Below, piece by piece: positions 47,509 through 56,842 of a DNA stretch of 64,000 nucleotides (position 1 is the first letter of the stretch; every line of letters starts with the position of its first letter). Where the stretch lies: assembly GCF_030295705.1 (NCBI RefSeq), contig NZ_AP027274.1, forward strand, positions 1,364,001-1,428,000, given 5' to 3'. The position numbers were made by a program, and so were the translations under genes. The stretch is from Polynucleobacter sp. TUM22923. GTDB taxonomy: Bacteria; Pseudomonadota; Gammaproteobacteria; Burkholderiales; Burkholderiaceae. Below the pieces are notes generated by a model. That model saw only the letters and a program-made list of their open reading frames with translations. It searched no databases and was not told where the DNA came from.

Positions 47509-48627
47509 TCAACACCCCACACAGCATGACAGCACTTCAGAGAAACGCTTTGATGAATCTTCCCAAGTAGTTTGCAGGGCCGCCACTTCAGACGCTCCCT
47601 GCGACAAGGTTAAGCGGTATTCCTCGTCTTGAATCATTTTTCGTAACGCGATCGTCAAACTCTGCACATCATCTGGAGGAACTAATAGGCCCGCTGTAGC
47701 CGGTACCGTATCCGCAATTGCCCCAGCGTTAGTACCAATCACAGGTATGCCACGGGCAATAGCCTCTGCATAGGCCATGCCAAAACCCTCAAAGCGGGAA
47801 GCAAGAACAAAGATATCTGCTTGGCGGTATAGATTCTCGAGATGCTCTTCAGTCACAGCTCCTAATACGTGTATGCGATCTTGGAAACCAAAGCGGACAA
47901 TATCTTTCTGAAGCTGTTTGTAAGCCACATCATCGCGGGTTATATCCCCCGCAATAGACAGCGTCCAGGGTAGCGCTATTAATGGGTATAAAGCCTCTAA
48001 TAAAATATCAAAGCCTTTGCGATGGATGACGGAGCCAACCGATAGTAGCTGGAGCTTCCCATTGGATTGCTTGGATGCTTCTTTGCTGCGTTTTTCTATT
48101 GCCTGGCGATCTGTGCCCGGAAGAATCACCTCAATTTTGTCAGACTGCACACCTAAGAATTGCGATACCTGTTTCGCAGTGCTGGGACTATTGACAACTA
48201 CCCGTTTGACATAGCTTAGGGCTAGCGCCTCACTCGCTTTAAATACTGCCGCTTGATCAGCGCTGATACCCGTCTCAAAAGCTAAGGGATGGTGGATGAG
48301 TGCAATGACATCGTGTGACATCGCAAGCTCAGCAACGATCTCAGGCAAGACTCCCAAAGCTAGGCCGTCCATTACGATCGGGATGCCAGGTTTGAGATGG
48401 AGCAATAGTTGGCGAGCTGAAGCAATAGTCTCTTGGCCAGGATAAGGGAAGTTGCTCCCTAAACTCAGAAGCTCTACTTGCCAACCTAATTGCGTTAGTC
48501 CATCAATGATGCGTCGATCATAGGCATAGCCACCAGTGGGTGTGGCTAAGTCCCCTGGATATACAAAGATTAGCTGTTGTGTTTTAACGCCTGAATCCAA
48601 TCTTAATGAATAGCCGCTTCGTACCAA
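47509..48627 (-). CDS. GT4-family glycosyltransferase
   Basis: This 372-residue GT-B enzyme has FVYPGDLATPTGGYAYDRRI near the N-terminus, LLSVGSVIHRKGFDILLEAL and the donor-site ASRFEGFGMAYAEAIARGIPVIG. The start is either TTG at 48627 or TTG at 48600; the latter would follow the PTPS-like stop by 2 nt and remove a 25-bp overlap. Together with the pterin-like enzymes it could glycosylate a pteridine, as known for some bacterial pterin glycosides. That is inference from context. Confidence 0.82.
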   Translation of the reverse strand: MVRSGYSLRLDSGVKTQQLIFVYPGDLATPTGGYAYDRRIIDGLTQLGWQVELLSLGSNFPYPGQETIASARQLLLHLKPGIPIVMDGLALGVLPEIVAELAMSHDVIALIHHPLAFETGISADQAAVFKASEALALSYVKRVVVNSPSTAKQVSQFLGVQSDKIEVILPGTDRQAIEKRSKEASKQSNGKLQLLSVGSVIHRKGFDILLEALYPLIALPWTLSIAGDITRDDVAYKQLQKDIVRFGFQDRIHVLGAVTEEHLENLYRQADIFVLASRFEGFGMAYAEAIARGIPVIGTNAGAIADTVPATAGLLVPPDDVQSLTIALRKMIQDEEYRLTLSQGASEVAALQTTWEDSSKRFSEVLSCCVGC

Positions 48628-49004
48628 GCGCGCGCCACATGAGATTCAGAGATGGTGACTCGAATGGCATGCAATTGACTACCATCACGACCTAAACCCC
48701 CACTACGCGCTGCATTGGCTAAGTGGTCAAAGATATATTTCGTTAGAAATTCGGTAGTGGTGTTGGTATTCTTAAACTCTGGACGCTCATCTAAATTTGA
48801 GTAATTTAGAGGCTTGAGGGTCGCCTTCAGTACATCTAGTGCCCGACCAATATCTACTACAACGCCATTGGCGTCTAATTCTTTTGAGATAAAAGCGGCA
48901 TCAACAACAAAGGTTGCTCCGTGCAAAGCCTGGGCAGGTCCAAAAAGCGCTCCACGAAAAGAATGGGCGATCATGATGTGGTCTCGTACTTCAACTGTAA
49001 ACAC
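48603..49004 (-). CDS. Degenerate 6-pyruvoyl-tetrahydropterin synthase (QueD)-like protein
   Basis: This 133-residue T-fold protein aligns with QueD/PTPS: FTVEVRDHIMIAHSF at the start, VDIGRALDVLKATLKPL and NTTTEFLTKYIFDHL in the middle, VTISESHVARAWYE at the end. His14 and His28 are present, but the second His of the usual HGH motif is Ala30, the catalytic Cys position is not Cys, and the usual LDH segment is changed. Only the Glu120 equivalent remains. The start is a GTG with AAGGAG upstream. The chemistry is therefore likely altered. Confidence 0.78.
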   Translation of the reverse strand: MFTVEVRDHIMIAHSFRGALFGPAQALHGATFVVDAAFISKELDANGVVVDIGRALDVLKATLKPLNYSNLDERPEFKNTNTTTEFLTKYIFDHLANAARSGGLGRDGSQLHAIRVTISESHVARAWYEAAIH

Positions 49005-49013
49005 GGTAACTCC

Positions 49014-50015
49014 TTAAGGGTAGCGAATGAGACAACAAAGTGCATCACTCTGTTGTCCAAGAATTTCTGGTAAGCGTGCTGGTAGCTCATCGAATTCTAC
49101 CGCGGGTGTCAGCAGTACATCTAGGCGCACATCGTTGAGCATCCCAATCGCCGCACTCAGCCGACGGCGATACGTCCAGCGTGGACGTCTTGATGTAGAA
49201 ATATGCCCTACCTGACTCGACTGTAGGCGAATCTGACGGCTATGAAACGCACCCCCTAGCGGAGCGCTAATGGAAGTCGCGCCGTACCAACTAAGCTCAA
49301 GCACAGTCGCTTCGTCTCCCGCACATGCCAGCGCTGTTGCCAAGCCAGACGCACTGGCACTGCAATGAATAACAATATCGCAATCGACCGGAGCACATTC
49401 CGGTAAAGAAAACCGCACACCAAGAGCTTGTGCAATTGCTGCACGTTCAGATTTGATATCCACTAGCGTTACTTCAGTACCTGGTAAATGCGCACATAAA
49501 TAGGCAACTAAGCACCCTACTACTCCTGCGCCAATGATGGCTATTTTGTCGCCTGGCCCAGGCGCTGCATCCCAAACTGCATTAAGCGCCGTTTCCATAT
49601 TGGCAGCCAATACCGCTCTCTCCGGCTTGATCTCGCCGGGAATAAACACTACATCGTTGCTATCCATCTGATAAAGCGTTTGATGCGGAGTTAGGCTAAA
49701 AACGAATTTACCCAACAAAGAAGACGGACCCTCTTCCACGCGGCCTACGGTGGAATAACCATATTTGACTGGGTATGGAAAAATGCCCTCCATAAAGGGA
49801 GCTCGCATACGTTCAAACTCTCCCTCTGGAACCAATCCCCTATAAACCAAGGACTCAGTACCACGACTGAGCGCCCCAAACAGCGACCGCACTTGTACCG
49901 CACCAGCGGGCAATGGTTTGAGCTCTTCTGTACGAATCTCAGCACGCTCGGGGCCTGTGTACCAAAGTGATCGACTGACCAGCGCAGCAGGAGAATGATT
50001 TGAAGTAGATGCCAC
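49014..50015 (-). CDS. MDR-superfamily zinc-binding dehydrogenase-like protein
   Basis: This 333-residue protein has the medium-chain dehydrogenase fold: GALSRGTESLVYRGLVP, PYPVKYGYSTVGRVEEG, the NAD(P) motif IAIIGAGVVGCLVAYLCA with VDIKSERAAIAQALGV. The structural-zinc Cys cluster of alcohol dehydrogenases is not seen. It begins at a GTG and runs into the PTPS-like gene 9 bp downstream. Genes of this type recur next to PTPS-like and RibA-like genes in other proteobacteria, from memory. Substrate unknown. Confidence 0.8.
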   Translation of the reverse strand: MASTSNHSPAALVSRSLWYTGPERAEIRTEELKPLPAGAVQVRSLFGALSRGTESLVYRGLVPEGEFERMRAPFMEGIFPYPVKYGYSTVGRVEEGPSSLLGKFVFSLTPHQTLYQMDSNDVVFIPGEIKPERAVLAANMETALNAVWDAAPGPGDKIAIIGAGVVGCLVAYLCAHLPGTEVTLVDIKSERAAIAQALGVRFSLPECAPVDCDIVIHCSASASGLATALACAGDEATVLELSWYGATSISAPLGGAFHSRQIRLQSSQVGHISTSRRPRWTYRRRLSAAIGMLNDVRLDVLLTPAVEFDELPARLPEILGQQSDALCCLIRYP

Positions 50016-50110
50016 GAATGAATCCCAGATGTTTTAATCAAATATAGCGTGTGCTTCAGGCGCAATGACGGGCACTAACCTATACTGCATATGCAATTTT
50101 TACAGTATAA

Positions 50111-51955
50111 GTGAGCAAGCGCCTGCCATTTGAATTGCGCCTCAAAGTTGCCTTAAATACCCTATTGAATATGTCGATAAACATCCCCACTAAACATAAT
50201 GTCAGAATACGCCGCTCTATTTTTGCGGGGCTGACCTTATGCACTTGCATTTTGATGCTTTGGCTCATTTATCAGGCGCTAACACCCCAAACTCCATTGA
50301 TATTGCATATTGCGCTTCTCGTCCTATTTGGCCTTACCTTGCCTTGGATGGTGATCGGTTTTTGGAATGCCATTATTGGTCTGCTGCTATGCCAGCTGTC
50401 ATCCGATCCTGTCGCCCACATTTTGCCAGCAGAGATGCTTAAGCAAAATGATCAGGTAGTCACAGCATCAACCGCTATTTTGCTCTGCATCCGCAACGAG
50501 ACACCCGAGCGACTAGTACGCAATCTCGATACCATGCTGCAAGGGCTTTCTGCCTCAGAATTCAATACAGAAAATGCCGTGGGCAAGCATTTCCATATTT
50601 ATATTCTGAGTGATACGGATGATCCTAGTATTGCAGCGCAAGAAAGAGCATGCTTTTTAGCTATAGCGCAACGCTGGGAAAAACAATTTTCGGTAATCTA
50701 TCGCTGTCGCACAGATAACACTGCATATAAAGCTGGCAATATTGCCGATTTCTGTAAACGCTGGGGCGATCAACACGAATTTGCCCTCACCTTAGATGCC
50801 GATAGCTTTATGACCGCTAGCGCAATTGTGCGTCTAGTTCGCATGATGCAATCGAACCCTCGCTTAGGAATTTTGCAAGGCTTAGTGGTGGGCCTTCCTT
50901 CAACTAGCGCCTTTACCCGCCTCTTCCAGTTTGGCATGCGCCTAGGCATGCGCTCATACACTATGGGCTCAGCATGGTGGCAAGCGGACTGCGGACCCTA
51001 TTGGGGGCATAACGCCTTGATACGACTAGCCCCGTTTATAGCGCACTGTGATTTACCTCAACTACCGTCACGCTCTGGCTCTGGCGCTGGCACTGGCCGC
51101 CCCATCTTGAGTCATGATTTAATCGAAGCCGTACTGATGCGCAGAGCAGGCTTTGAAGTGCGAATCTATCCGCAAGAAGATGAAAGCTGGGAAGAAAATC
51201 CGCCCACATTAAGCGAGTACATTCGTCGTGATTTACGTTGGTGCGAAGGCAATTTACAGTATGTCCACTTACTCACCTTGCCTAAGCTTAAATTATTGAG
51301 TCGCTTACAACTGCTGCTTGCCATATTTATGTTTTTGGGCTCACCAGCTTGGATTGCCTTAATGGTCATCTGCACTATTGCAATGAGTATCAGCACCACA
51401 CCATCGACTTTTATTAATGCTGGCCCACTCTCAGCCCTACTAAGCATCGCCTTAGTGATGTGGTACTTACCCAAAATAGCGGGAGCATTGGATGTCTTGT
51501 TGCGCAAACAAGAGCGGCAGCGTTTTGGTGGAGGGGTTCACTTTAGTTTGAGCCTTACCCTTGAAGTGCTATTTGCCTTACTCATGACCCCAATTACTTG
51601 GCTTAATCATAGTATTTTTATGACAGGGCTTATTTTTGGTAAAAAACAGGGATGGATGTCTCAGTCACGAGATGATCACAGCGTCCAATTAACAGAAGCA
51701 ATCAGGCAATTTTGGCCACATACATTATTAGGTGTCACTCTCTCAGCCATGCTTTATCTTACGCACCCGCAAACATTGGCTTACGGCATGCTCTTTTTTA
51801 GTGGCCTGATTCTGGCTATTCCATTAGCGGTTCTGAGCTCTCAACCATGGCTTGGTCGTTTTATGCTCCGTCGCCATTTGCTCTCTCTACCTGAAGAAAT
51901 CATGCCACCTACGGCATTGCTTGCCTTAGATCTACCAGTACTCAAAACGGTATAG
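50111..51955 (+). CDS. OpgH/MdoH-like glucan glucosyltransferase
   Basis: This 614-residue membrane GT2 enzyme matches MdoH-type glucosyltransferases of periplasmic glucans: LCIRNETPERLVRNLD, the catalytic TLDADSFM, ADCGPYWGHNALIR, a second acidic motif EDESWEE and the acceptor motif RRDLRWCEGNLQ. It has helices at both ends. It is shorter than E. coli OpgH (about 850 residues), closer to the short forms of alphaproteobacteria. The start GTG at 50111 or the Met at 50171 is possible. No opgG is adjacent; an NdvA-like exporter follows instead. Confidence 0.86.
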   Translation: MSKRLPFELRLKVALNTLLNMSINIPTKHNVRIRRSIFAGLTLCTCILMLWLIYQALTPQTPLILHIALLVLFGLTLPWMVIGFWNAIIGLLLCQLSSDPVAHILPAEMLKQNDQVVTASTAILLCIRNETPERLVRNLDTMLQGLSASEFNTENAVGKHFHIYILSDTDDPSIAAQERACFLAIAQRWEKQFSVIYRCRTDNTAYKAGNIADFCKRWGDQHEFALTLDADSFMTASAIVRLVRMMQSNPRLGILQGLVVGLPSTSAFTRLFQFGMRLGMRSYTMGSAWWQADCGPYWGHNALIRLAPFIAHCDLPQLPSRSGSGAGTGRPILSHDLIEAVLMRRAGFEVRIYPQEDESWEENPPTLSEYIRRDLRWCEGNLQYVHLLTLPKLKLLSRLQLLLAIFMFLGSPAWIALMVICTIAMSISTTPSTFINAGPLSALLSIALVMWYLPKIAGALDVLLRKQERQRFGGGVHFSLSLTLEVLFALLMTPITWLNHSIFMTGLIFGKKQGWMSQSRDDHSVQLTEAIRQFWPHTLLGVTLSAMLYLTHPQTLAYGMLFFSGLILAIPLAVLSSQPWLGRFMLRRHLLSLPEEIMPPTALLALDLPVLKTV

Positions 51956-51988
51956 TGAACTCATATTAGCGAACTCATACAACAATCC

Positions 51989-53752
51989 ATGAACTTTTTA
52001 CACCTATATCTACGCGTACTCGAAAAGCTAGGATCGGATCGTCGACTAGGCTGGATTTTGGCATTGGCAAATGTTGTCTTAGCAATCGCTCTATTTGCAG
52101 AGCCAGTGCTATTTGGACATGTGATTGATCAGCTTTCCAACGCACCAAGAACGGCAGGAGATGTTATTTGGAACGGTGTTTGGCCACTACTGCTTCTGTG
52201 GATTGGTTTTGGCTTATTCACCATTATTTGTTCAACCCTAGTCGCTTTATTTGCAGATAGACTGGCTCATCGCCGTCGTCATGCCGTATTTAGTGAATAC
52301 TTTGAGCACGTATTACATTTGCCGCTAGCCCAACAATCGCGCCTGCACTCCGGACGCCTTATGAAAATCATGCTGGCCGGAACCGATACCCTTTGGTGGC
52401 TTTGGCTGAGTTTTTTCCGGGAACATTTAGCCGCGATAGTATCCCTTACGGTGCTTATTCCCTTGGCGCTGTACATTAATTGGCGCCTAGCGATTGTATT
52501 AATCGTCTTGTGTATGTTGTTCGGAATTTTGACCCATTTCATTTTGCGTAAAACACAAAAGCTACAACAGCAAATTGAAAGTCACCATTCTGATTTAGCG
52601 GAACTGGCATCAGATACCTTAAGTAATATCGCCTTGGTGCAAAGCTTTGCCCGAATACAGACAGAAGTAAAAGCTTTGCATCACATCAGCCAGCGGGTAC
52701 TAGGGGCGCAACTGCCAGTCCTCTCTTGGTGGGCGATTGTGACAGTACTCACACGTTCGGCAACCACACTAAGCATTTTATGCATCATCATTTTAGGTGT
52801 ATGGCTGTATACCCAATCGCTGATTACTGTTGGTGAAATTGTGACCTTTATTGCGTTTGCTGGAATTGTGATTGGACGACTAGAGCAGGTGGTGACCTTT
52901 GCGAATAAATTGGCTATGGACACCCCTCGCCTACAAGAGTTTTTTTCAGTACTAGATACCGATCCAGAAATTCAAGATCTGCCAGGGGCGATCGATCCAG
53001 GGCGATGCACCGGGCTTATTGAATTTCACCACGTTCACTTTTCTTATAACAAGCAACATCAAGCCGTGAACAATGTCAGTTTTACGGTCAAGCCTGGACA
53101 AATGCTAGCCCTGGTGGGAACGTCGGGCGCCGGAAAATCAACTGCACTGAGTCTGCTCTACCGAGCTTTTGATCCACAGTCCGGTCAGATTACGATTGAT
53201 GGGGGTCATATTCGGAACCTTCAACTAACGGCATTACGCCGTAATATTGGGGTGGTTTTTCAGGAACCGCTCTTGTTTAATCGATCTATTGCAGAAAACC
53301 TTCGCATTGGTTCACCCCAGGCCACTGAAGATGAAACGCGAGCGGCCTGTTTACGTGCACAAGCACTGGATTTTATTGAGCGTCAAGCCGAAGGCTTCGA
53401 TACGATCATTGGAGAGCGAGGTCGCAATCTCTCTGGTGGAGAGCGGCAACGACTGGCGATCGCACGTGTACTATTAAAAGATCCCCCCATCTTAATACTG
53501 GATGAGGCGACGAGTGCACTAGATAGCACAACAGAAAATAGTGTACTCAAGGCATTGCATGAACTCATTCAAACCCGTACCACACTCGTCATTGCTCACC
53601 GCCTGAGTACGATCCGTCAAGCAGATCAGATTTTAGTCATGGATGCTGGTAAGGTTCTTGAATCTGGTACCTTTGAAATCCTCTATGAAAAAGGGGGGCG
53701 GTTTACAGAGATCGTAAACCAGCAATACCAGCTGACCTCTAAGCCAAATTGA
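51989..53752 (+). CDS. NdvA/ChvA-like glucan ABC exporter
   Basis: This 587-residue half-transporter has an N-terminal six-helix domain and a C-terminal ATPase: Walker A LVGTSGAGKST, Q-loop VFQEPLLFNRSI, signature LSGGERQRLAIARVLL, Walker B ILDEATSALDS and the H-loop IAHRLST. Its style and N-terminal LYLRVLEKLGSDRRLG recall NdvA/ChvA, which exports cyclic beta-1,2-glucan. It follows the OpgH-like gene by 33 bp, pointing to a coupled glucan synthase-exporter pair. Confidence 0.84.
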   Translation: MNFLHLYLRVLEKLGSDRRLGWILALANVVLAIALFAEPVLFGHVIDQLSNAPRTAGDVIWNGVWPLLLLWIGFGLFTIICSTLVALFADRLAHRRRHAVFSEYFEHVLHLPLAQQSRLHSGRLMKIMLAGTDTLWWLWLSFFREHLAAIVSLTVLIPLALYINWRLAIVLIVLCMLFGILTHFILRKTQKLQQQIESHHSDLAELASDTLSNIALVQSFARIQTEVKALHHISQRVLGAQLPVLSWWAIVTVLTRSATTLSILCIIILGVWLYTQSLITVGEIVTFIAFAGIVIGRLEQVVTFANKLAMDTPRLQEFFSVLDTDPEIQDLPGAIDPGRCTGLIEFHHVHFSYNKQHQAVNNVSFTVKPGQMLALVGTSGAGKSTALSLLYRAFDPQSGQITIDGGHIRNLQLTALRRNIGVVFQEPLLFNRSIAENLRIGSPQATEDETRAACLRAQALDFIERQAEGFDTIIGERGRNLSGGERQRLAIARVLLKDPPILILDEATSALDSTTENSVLKALHELIQTRTTLVIAHRLSTIRQADQILVMDAGKVLESGTFEILYEKGGRFTEIVNQQYQLTSKPN

Positions 53753-53817
53753 ACTAAGCAAAATTAAACTAAGCCGAATAAAACCAAACCGAATTAAACC
53801 CAATATCGCAAACTACT

Positions 53818-54702
53818 ATGACTGAATTTTCTTCACAATGGCTGGCCTTACGAGAGCCTGCCGATCACCGGGCACGTGACCAAGCACTACAAGCAACGTT
53901 AGTCCACTACTTGGAAAATATTGCATCAACCCGCATGGGAGCAATACGCCTGATTGATCTGGGTTCTGGAACAGGCTCTAACTTACGGGCATTAGCTCCT
54001 TTTTTACCTCAGGATCAACACTGGACCCTGGTAGATAACGATCCAGCATTACTTCAAAAGGCACGTAGCGTCTTGATGGATTGGGCCGATGAATCACTAG
54101 AAAAAAACGCCGATCAAGGCAAGGCCTCTATTAACGCAGTAGAACCGCTCACGATCGTAAAGCAAGATCAGCACATCACAGTTGAATTTCGTTGTGATGA
54201 TTTAGCCAAGAATATCGAATCTGTATTAGCCCTACCAGCTGACGTGATTACTGCTGCCGCTTTTTTTGATCTCGTTGCAGAACAATGGTTGCACCGCTTT
54301 TGCAATACATTATTAAAACCGCTGTATACCGTCTTGACCTATAACGGCCTCGAAAGCTGGAGCCCACCAGAGGCTAGTGATGCCCAAGTCTTAAAAGCTT
54401 TTCATCACCACCAACAAACGGATAAAGGCTTTGGCGCTGCTGCGGGCCCGCATGCAATCGCCATCATGGAGTCGTTACTGCAGCAAAGAGAATTTAAAAC
54501 ACACACTGCCTCGAGCCCTTGGTTACTGACAGAGCAGGATCGATCTTTAATCCAAAGCTTAGCCAGTGGCAGCGCAGCAGCAGCACTAGAAACCAAGCTT
54601 GTTAATCAGTCTACCGTCAATCAGTGGGGAATCAGTCGCGCTCTCGCTACTGAGTGCCAAATTGGTCATACGGATTTTTTGGCTATGCCAGAAGTATCTT
54701 GA
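53818..54702 (+). CDS. Class I SAM-dependent methyltransferase
   Basis: This 294-residue protein has the SAM motif LIDLGSGTGSNLRALAPF (residues about 44-61) with an acidic VDND at the end of strand 2, then ADVITAAAFFDLVAEQW. The N-terminal SSQWLALREPADHRARD is shared, as I recall, with methyltransferases found near PTPS-like and glycosyltransferase genes elsewhere. Substrate unknown. It could modify a product of the neighbouring pterin-type genes. Confidence 0.77.
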   Translation: MTEFSSQWLALREPADHRARDQALQATLVHYLENIASTRMGAIRLIDLGSGTGSNLRALAPFLPQDQHWTLVDNDPALLQKARSVLMDWADESLEKNADQGKASINAVEPLTIVKQDQHITVEFRCDDLAKNIESVLALPADVITAAAFFDLVAEQWLHRFCNTLLKPLYTVLTYNGLESWSPPEASDAQVLKAFHHHQQTDKGFGAAAGPHAIAIMESLLQQREFKTHTASSPWLLTEQDRSLIQSLASGSAAAALETKLVNQSTVNQWGISRALATECQIGHTDFLAMPEVS

Positions 54703-54801
54703 AGCAGCTACTTTAAGTGATTACTTGAAGCAGTTATTTGAAGCAATTACTTCAAATAGTCACTCCAAGTATATTCGGGCCTCTAAAGATAAAATACAAC
54801 G
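54703..54801. repeat. Degenerate short repeats with a hairpin
   Basis: The 99 bp hold several near-copies of a TTACTTGAAGCAG-type unit and a perfect 9-bp hairpin (54735-54743 with 54750-54758, 6-nt loop). It may act as a terminator after the methyltransferase gene, but no T-run follows. Confidence 0.5.
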
Positions 54802-55815
54802 ATGATCAGCGATAGTAGAAGACAGTTCTTAAGGCGGGCAACATCTGCTTCACTCTGCCTCGCTCTCCCTACACTTGCGCTGCAACCAAGTGATAGCCTT
54901 GGTAATAGCTTTAGTGATAACTCTACTGATGACTCTAAATCAAGCGAGCTATTCAATATTGACGATCAAGACTGGGTCGATACTGCGCGAGATCGCCTGG
55001 TCCCTATTCGGCTATATATGCCACAAACTATTCAAGCAAATGGGCTCGTGCCTTTAGTGATTTTTTCGCATGGTATTGGTGGCTCTCGCTTTGGGTATAC
55101 CTATTTAGGCCAATACTGGGCCAGTCGTGGTTTTGCCAGCATGCATGTTCAACATACTGGTAGTGATCGCTCTATTTGGTTTGGCAACCCATTTAGCCTA
55201 ATCTCCAGACTACAAGAGGCAGCCCAAGATCAGGAAGCAATTGCACGAACGGGCGACCTTCAATTTGCTCTCACACGCTTACTGGAAAGTCCGTCGGGCG
55301 CTAAGATTGATACAAAAAATATTATTGTTGCTGGGCACTCGTATGGATCTAATACTGCCTTACTAGCCTCCGGTGCCCGCGTCAGTCGTAACGGCATCCC
55401 CATGAATTTCCGTGACCCACGCATCACTGCTGCCATTCTGATTTCTACCCCTCCTTTTTATGGGCAAACAGCATTACAAGATATTCTGGGGCCAATTGAG
55501 ATCCCAACATTGCATATCACTGCTACTGAAGACACGATTCGTATTCCTGGGTATTACAGTGGATATGAAGATCGTCTGGATATTTTTAACGCTATTGGCA
55601 GCAAGAATAAGTCTTTAGTCGTGTACGAGGGTGGAACCCATAGTATTTTTACTGACCGCACCAATACAGGTGGCGCTATTCTGAATCAACAAATTAAAGA
55701 GGCGACCCAAGAGCTCAGCATTGATTTCTTAAGGCAGCTGACTGGTCAGCATCCATCTCAAATACAGGCCTGGTCTGAACGTCATCAGTCAATCTTATTT
55801 AAAGTAGTGAGATAA
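54802..55815 (+). CDS. Tat-exported alpha/beta hydrolase
   Basis: This 337-residue protein has a twin-arginine signal (SRRQFLRRATSASLCLALP) and a serine-hydrolase fold: the oxyanion segment VIFSHGIGGSRFGYTYLG and the nucleophile in VAGHSYGSNTALLA. A late His lies in VYEGGTHSIF. Residues 32-50 are a low-complexity Ser/Asp/Asn linker. It is a likely periplasmic esterase or acetylhydrolase; substrate unknown. Confidence 0.85.
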   Translation: MISDSRRQFLRRATSASLCLALPTLALQPSDSLGNSFSDNSTDDSKSSELFNIDDQDWVDTARDRLVPIRLYMPQTIQANGLVPLVIFSHGIGGSRFGYTYLGQYWASRGFASMHVQHTGSDRSIWFGNPFSLISRLQEAAQDQEAIARTGDLQFALTRLLESPSGAKIDTKNIIVAGHSYGSNTALLASGARVSRNGIPMNFRDPRITAAILISTPPFYGQTALQDILGPIEIPTLHITATEDTIRIPGYYSGYEDRLDIFNAIGSKNKSLVVYEGGTHSIFTDRTNTGGAILNQQIKEATQELSIDFLRQLTGQHPSQIQAWSERHQSILFKVVR

Positions 55816-55945
55816 CACACCCCACATTACTGATACAGTCATTTCGCTTACCATTATTAGGCTATATACCTAGAAATAATGGGGGCTTTATGAATAGCGT
55901 AGGATGAAGTATCAGCTTACATTACAAGCTTAGGAGCCCGTTGGT

Positions 55946-56830
55946 ATGAAGCGCATTTTTCTATTTCTAGTGACGAACATTGCCATTATGTTGGTCATCA
56001 CGGTCATCATTAGCGTCTTTGGTCTTGGCCGCATTCTGGATCAAGAGGGCATTGGTATTGATTTGCCTGCATTGTTAATGCTTTCCGCAGTAGTAGGTAT
56101 GACGGGATCTTTTATTTCTTTGGCAATGTCGAAAACCATGGCCAAACACAGTACGGGAGCACGCGTCATTGAACAACCGCGTAATGAGCTAGAACAATGG
56201 CTGGTTGGCGCAGTTCAAAGACAGGCGGCGGCTGCCGGTATCGGCACGCCAGAGGTCGCCATTTATGACGCGCCGGACATTAATGCATTCGCAACAGGTA
56301 TGTTCCGCAATCATGCTTTGGTTGCTGTTAGTACAGGCTTGCTAAACGGAATGACAAAAGAGGAAGTAGAGGCGGTGTTAGCGCATGAAGTCAGTCACGT
56401 TGCCAATGGTGACATGGTGACTTTAGCCTTAATACAGGGCGTTATTAATACCTTCGTATTCTTCTTATCCAGAGTCATTGGCCACATTATCGATCGCACT
56501 GTCTTTAAAACAGAGCGTGGACATGGCCCAGCTTATTGGGTAACTACGATCATTGCACAATTAGTACTTGGCATTTTGGCAAGCGCCATCGTCATGTGGT
56601 TCAGTCGCCAACGAGAATACCGGGCTGATGCCGGAGCTGCTTCTCTAGAAGGTAAGCAAAAAATGATTAGCGCACTAGAGCGTTTACAGAAATCATCCAA
56701 TCAAGCACATTTGCCAGAACAGTTAGAAGCATTCGGTATCTCTGGTGGCATGGCTAGCGGACTGAAGCATTTATTCATGAGCCATCCACCACTGAGTGAT
56801 CGTATTGAAGCTTTACGCCGTGCAGCTTAA
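55946..56830 (+). CDS. htpX: Membrane protease HtpX
   Basis: This 294-residue zinc metalloprotease has two N-terminal helices, a [21 protein letters not shown] segment, the catalytic [12 protein letters not shown] (HExxH) and a later EYRADAGAA with the third ligand Glu. It degrades misfolded inner-membrane proteins with FtsH. AGGAG lies 8 nt before the ATG. Confidence 0.96.
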   Translation: MKRIFLFLVTNIAIMLVITVIISVFGLGRILDQEGIGIDLPALLMLSAVVGMTGSFISLAMSKTMAKHSTGARVIEQPRNELEQWLVGAVQRQAAAAGIGTPEVAIYDAPDINAFATGMFRNHALVAVSTGLLNGMTKEEVEAVLAHEVSHVANGDMVTLALIQGVINTFVFFLSRVIGHIIDRTVFKTERGHGPAYWVTTIIAQLVLGILASAIVMWFSRQREYRADAGAASLEGKQKMISALERLQKSSNQAHLPEQLEAFGISGGMASGLKHLFMSHPPLSDRIEALRRAA

Positions 56831-56842
56831 AACACACTGCAT

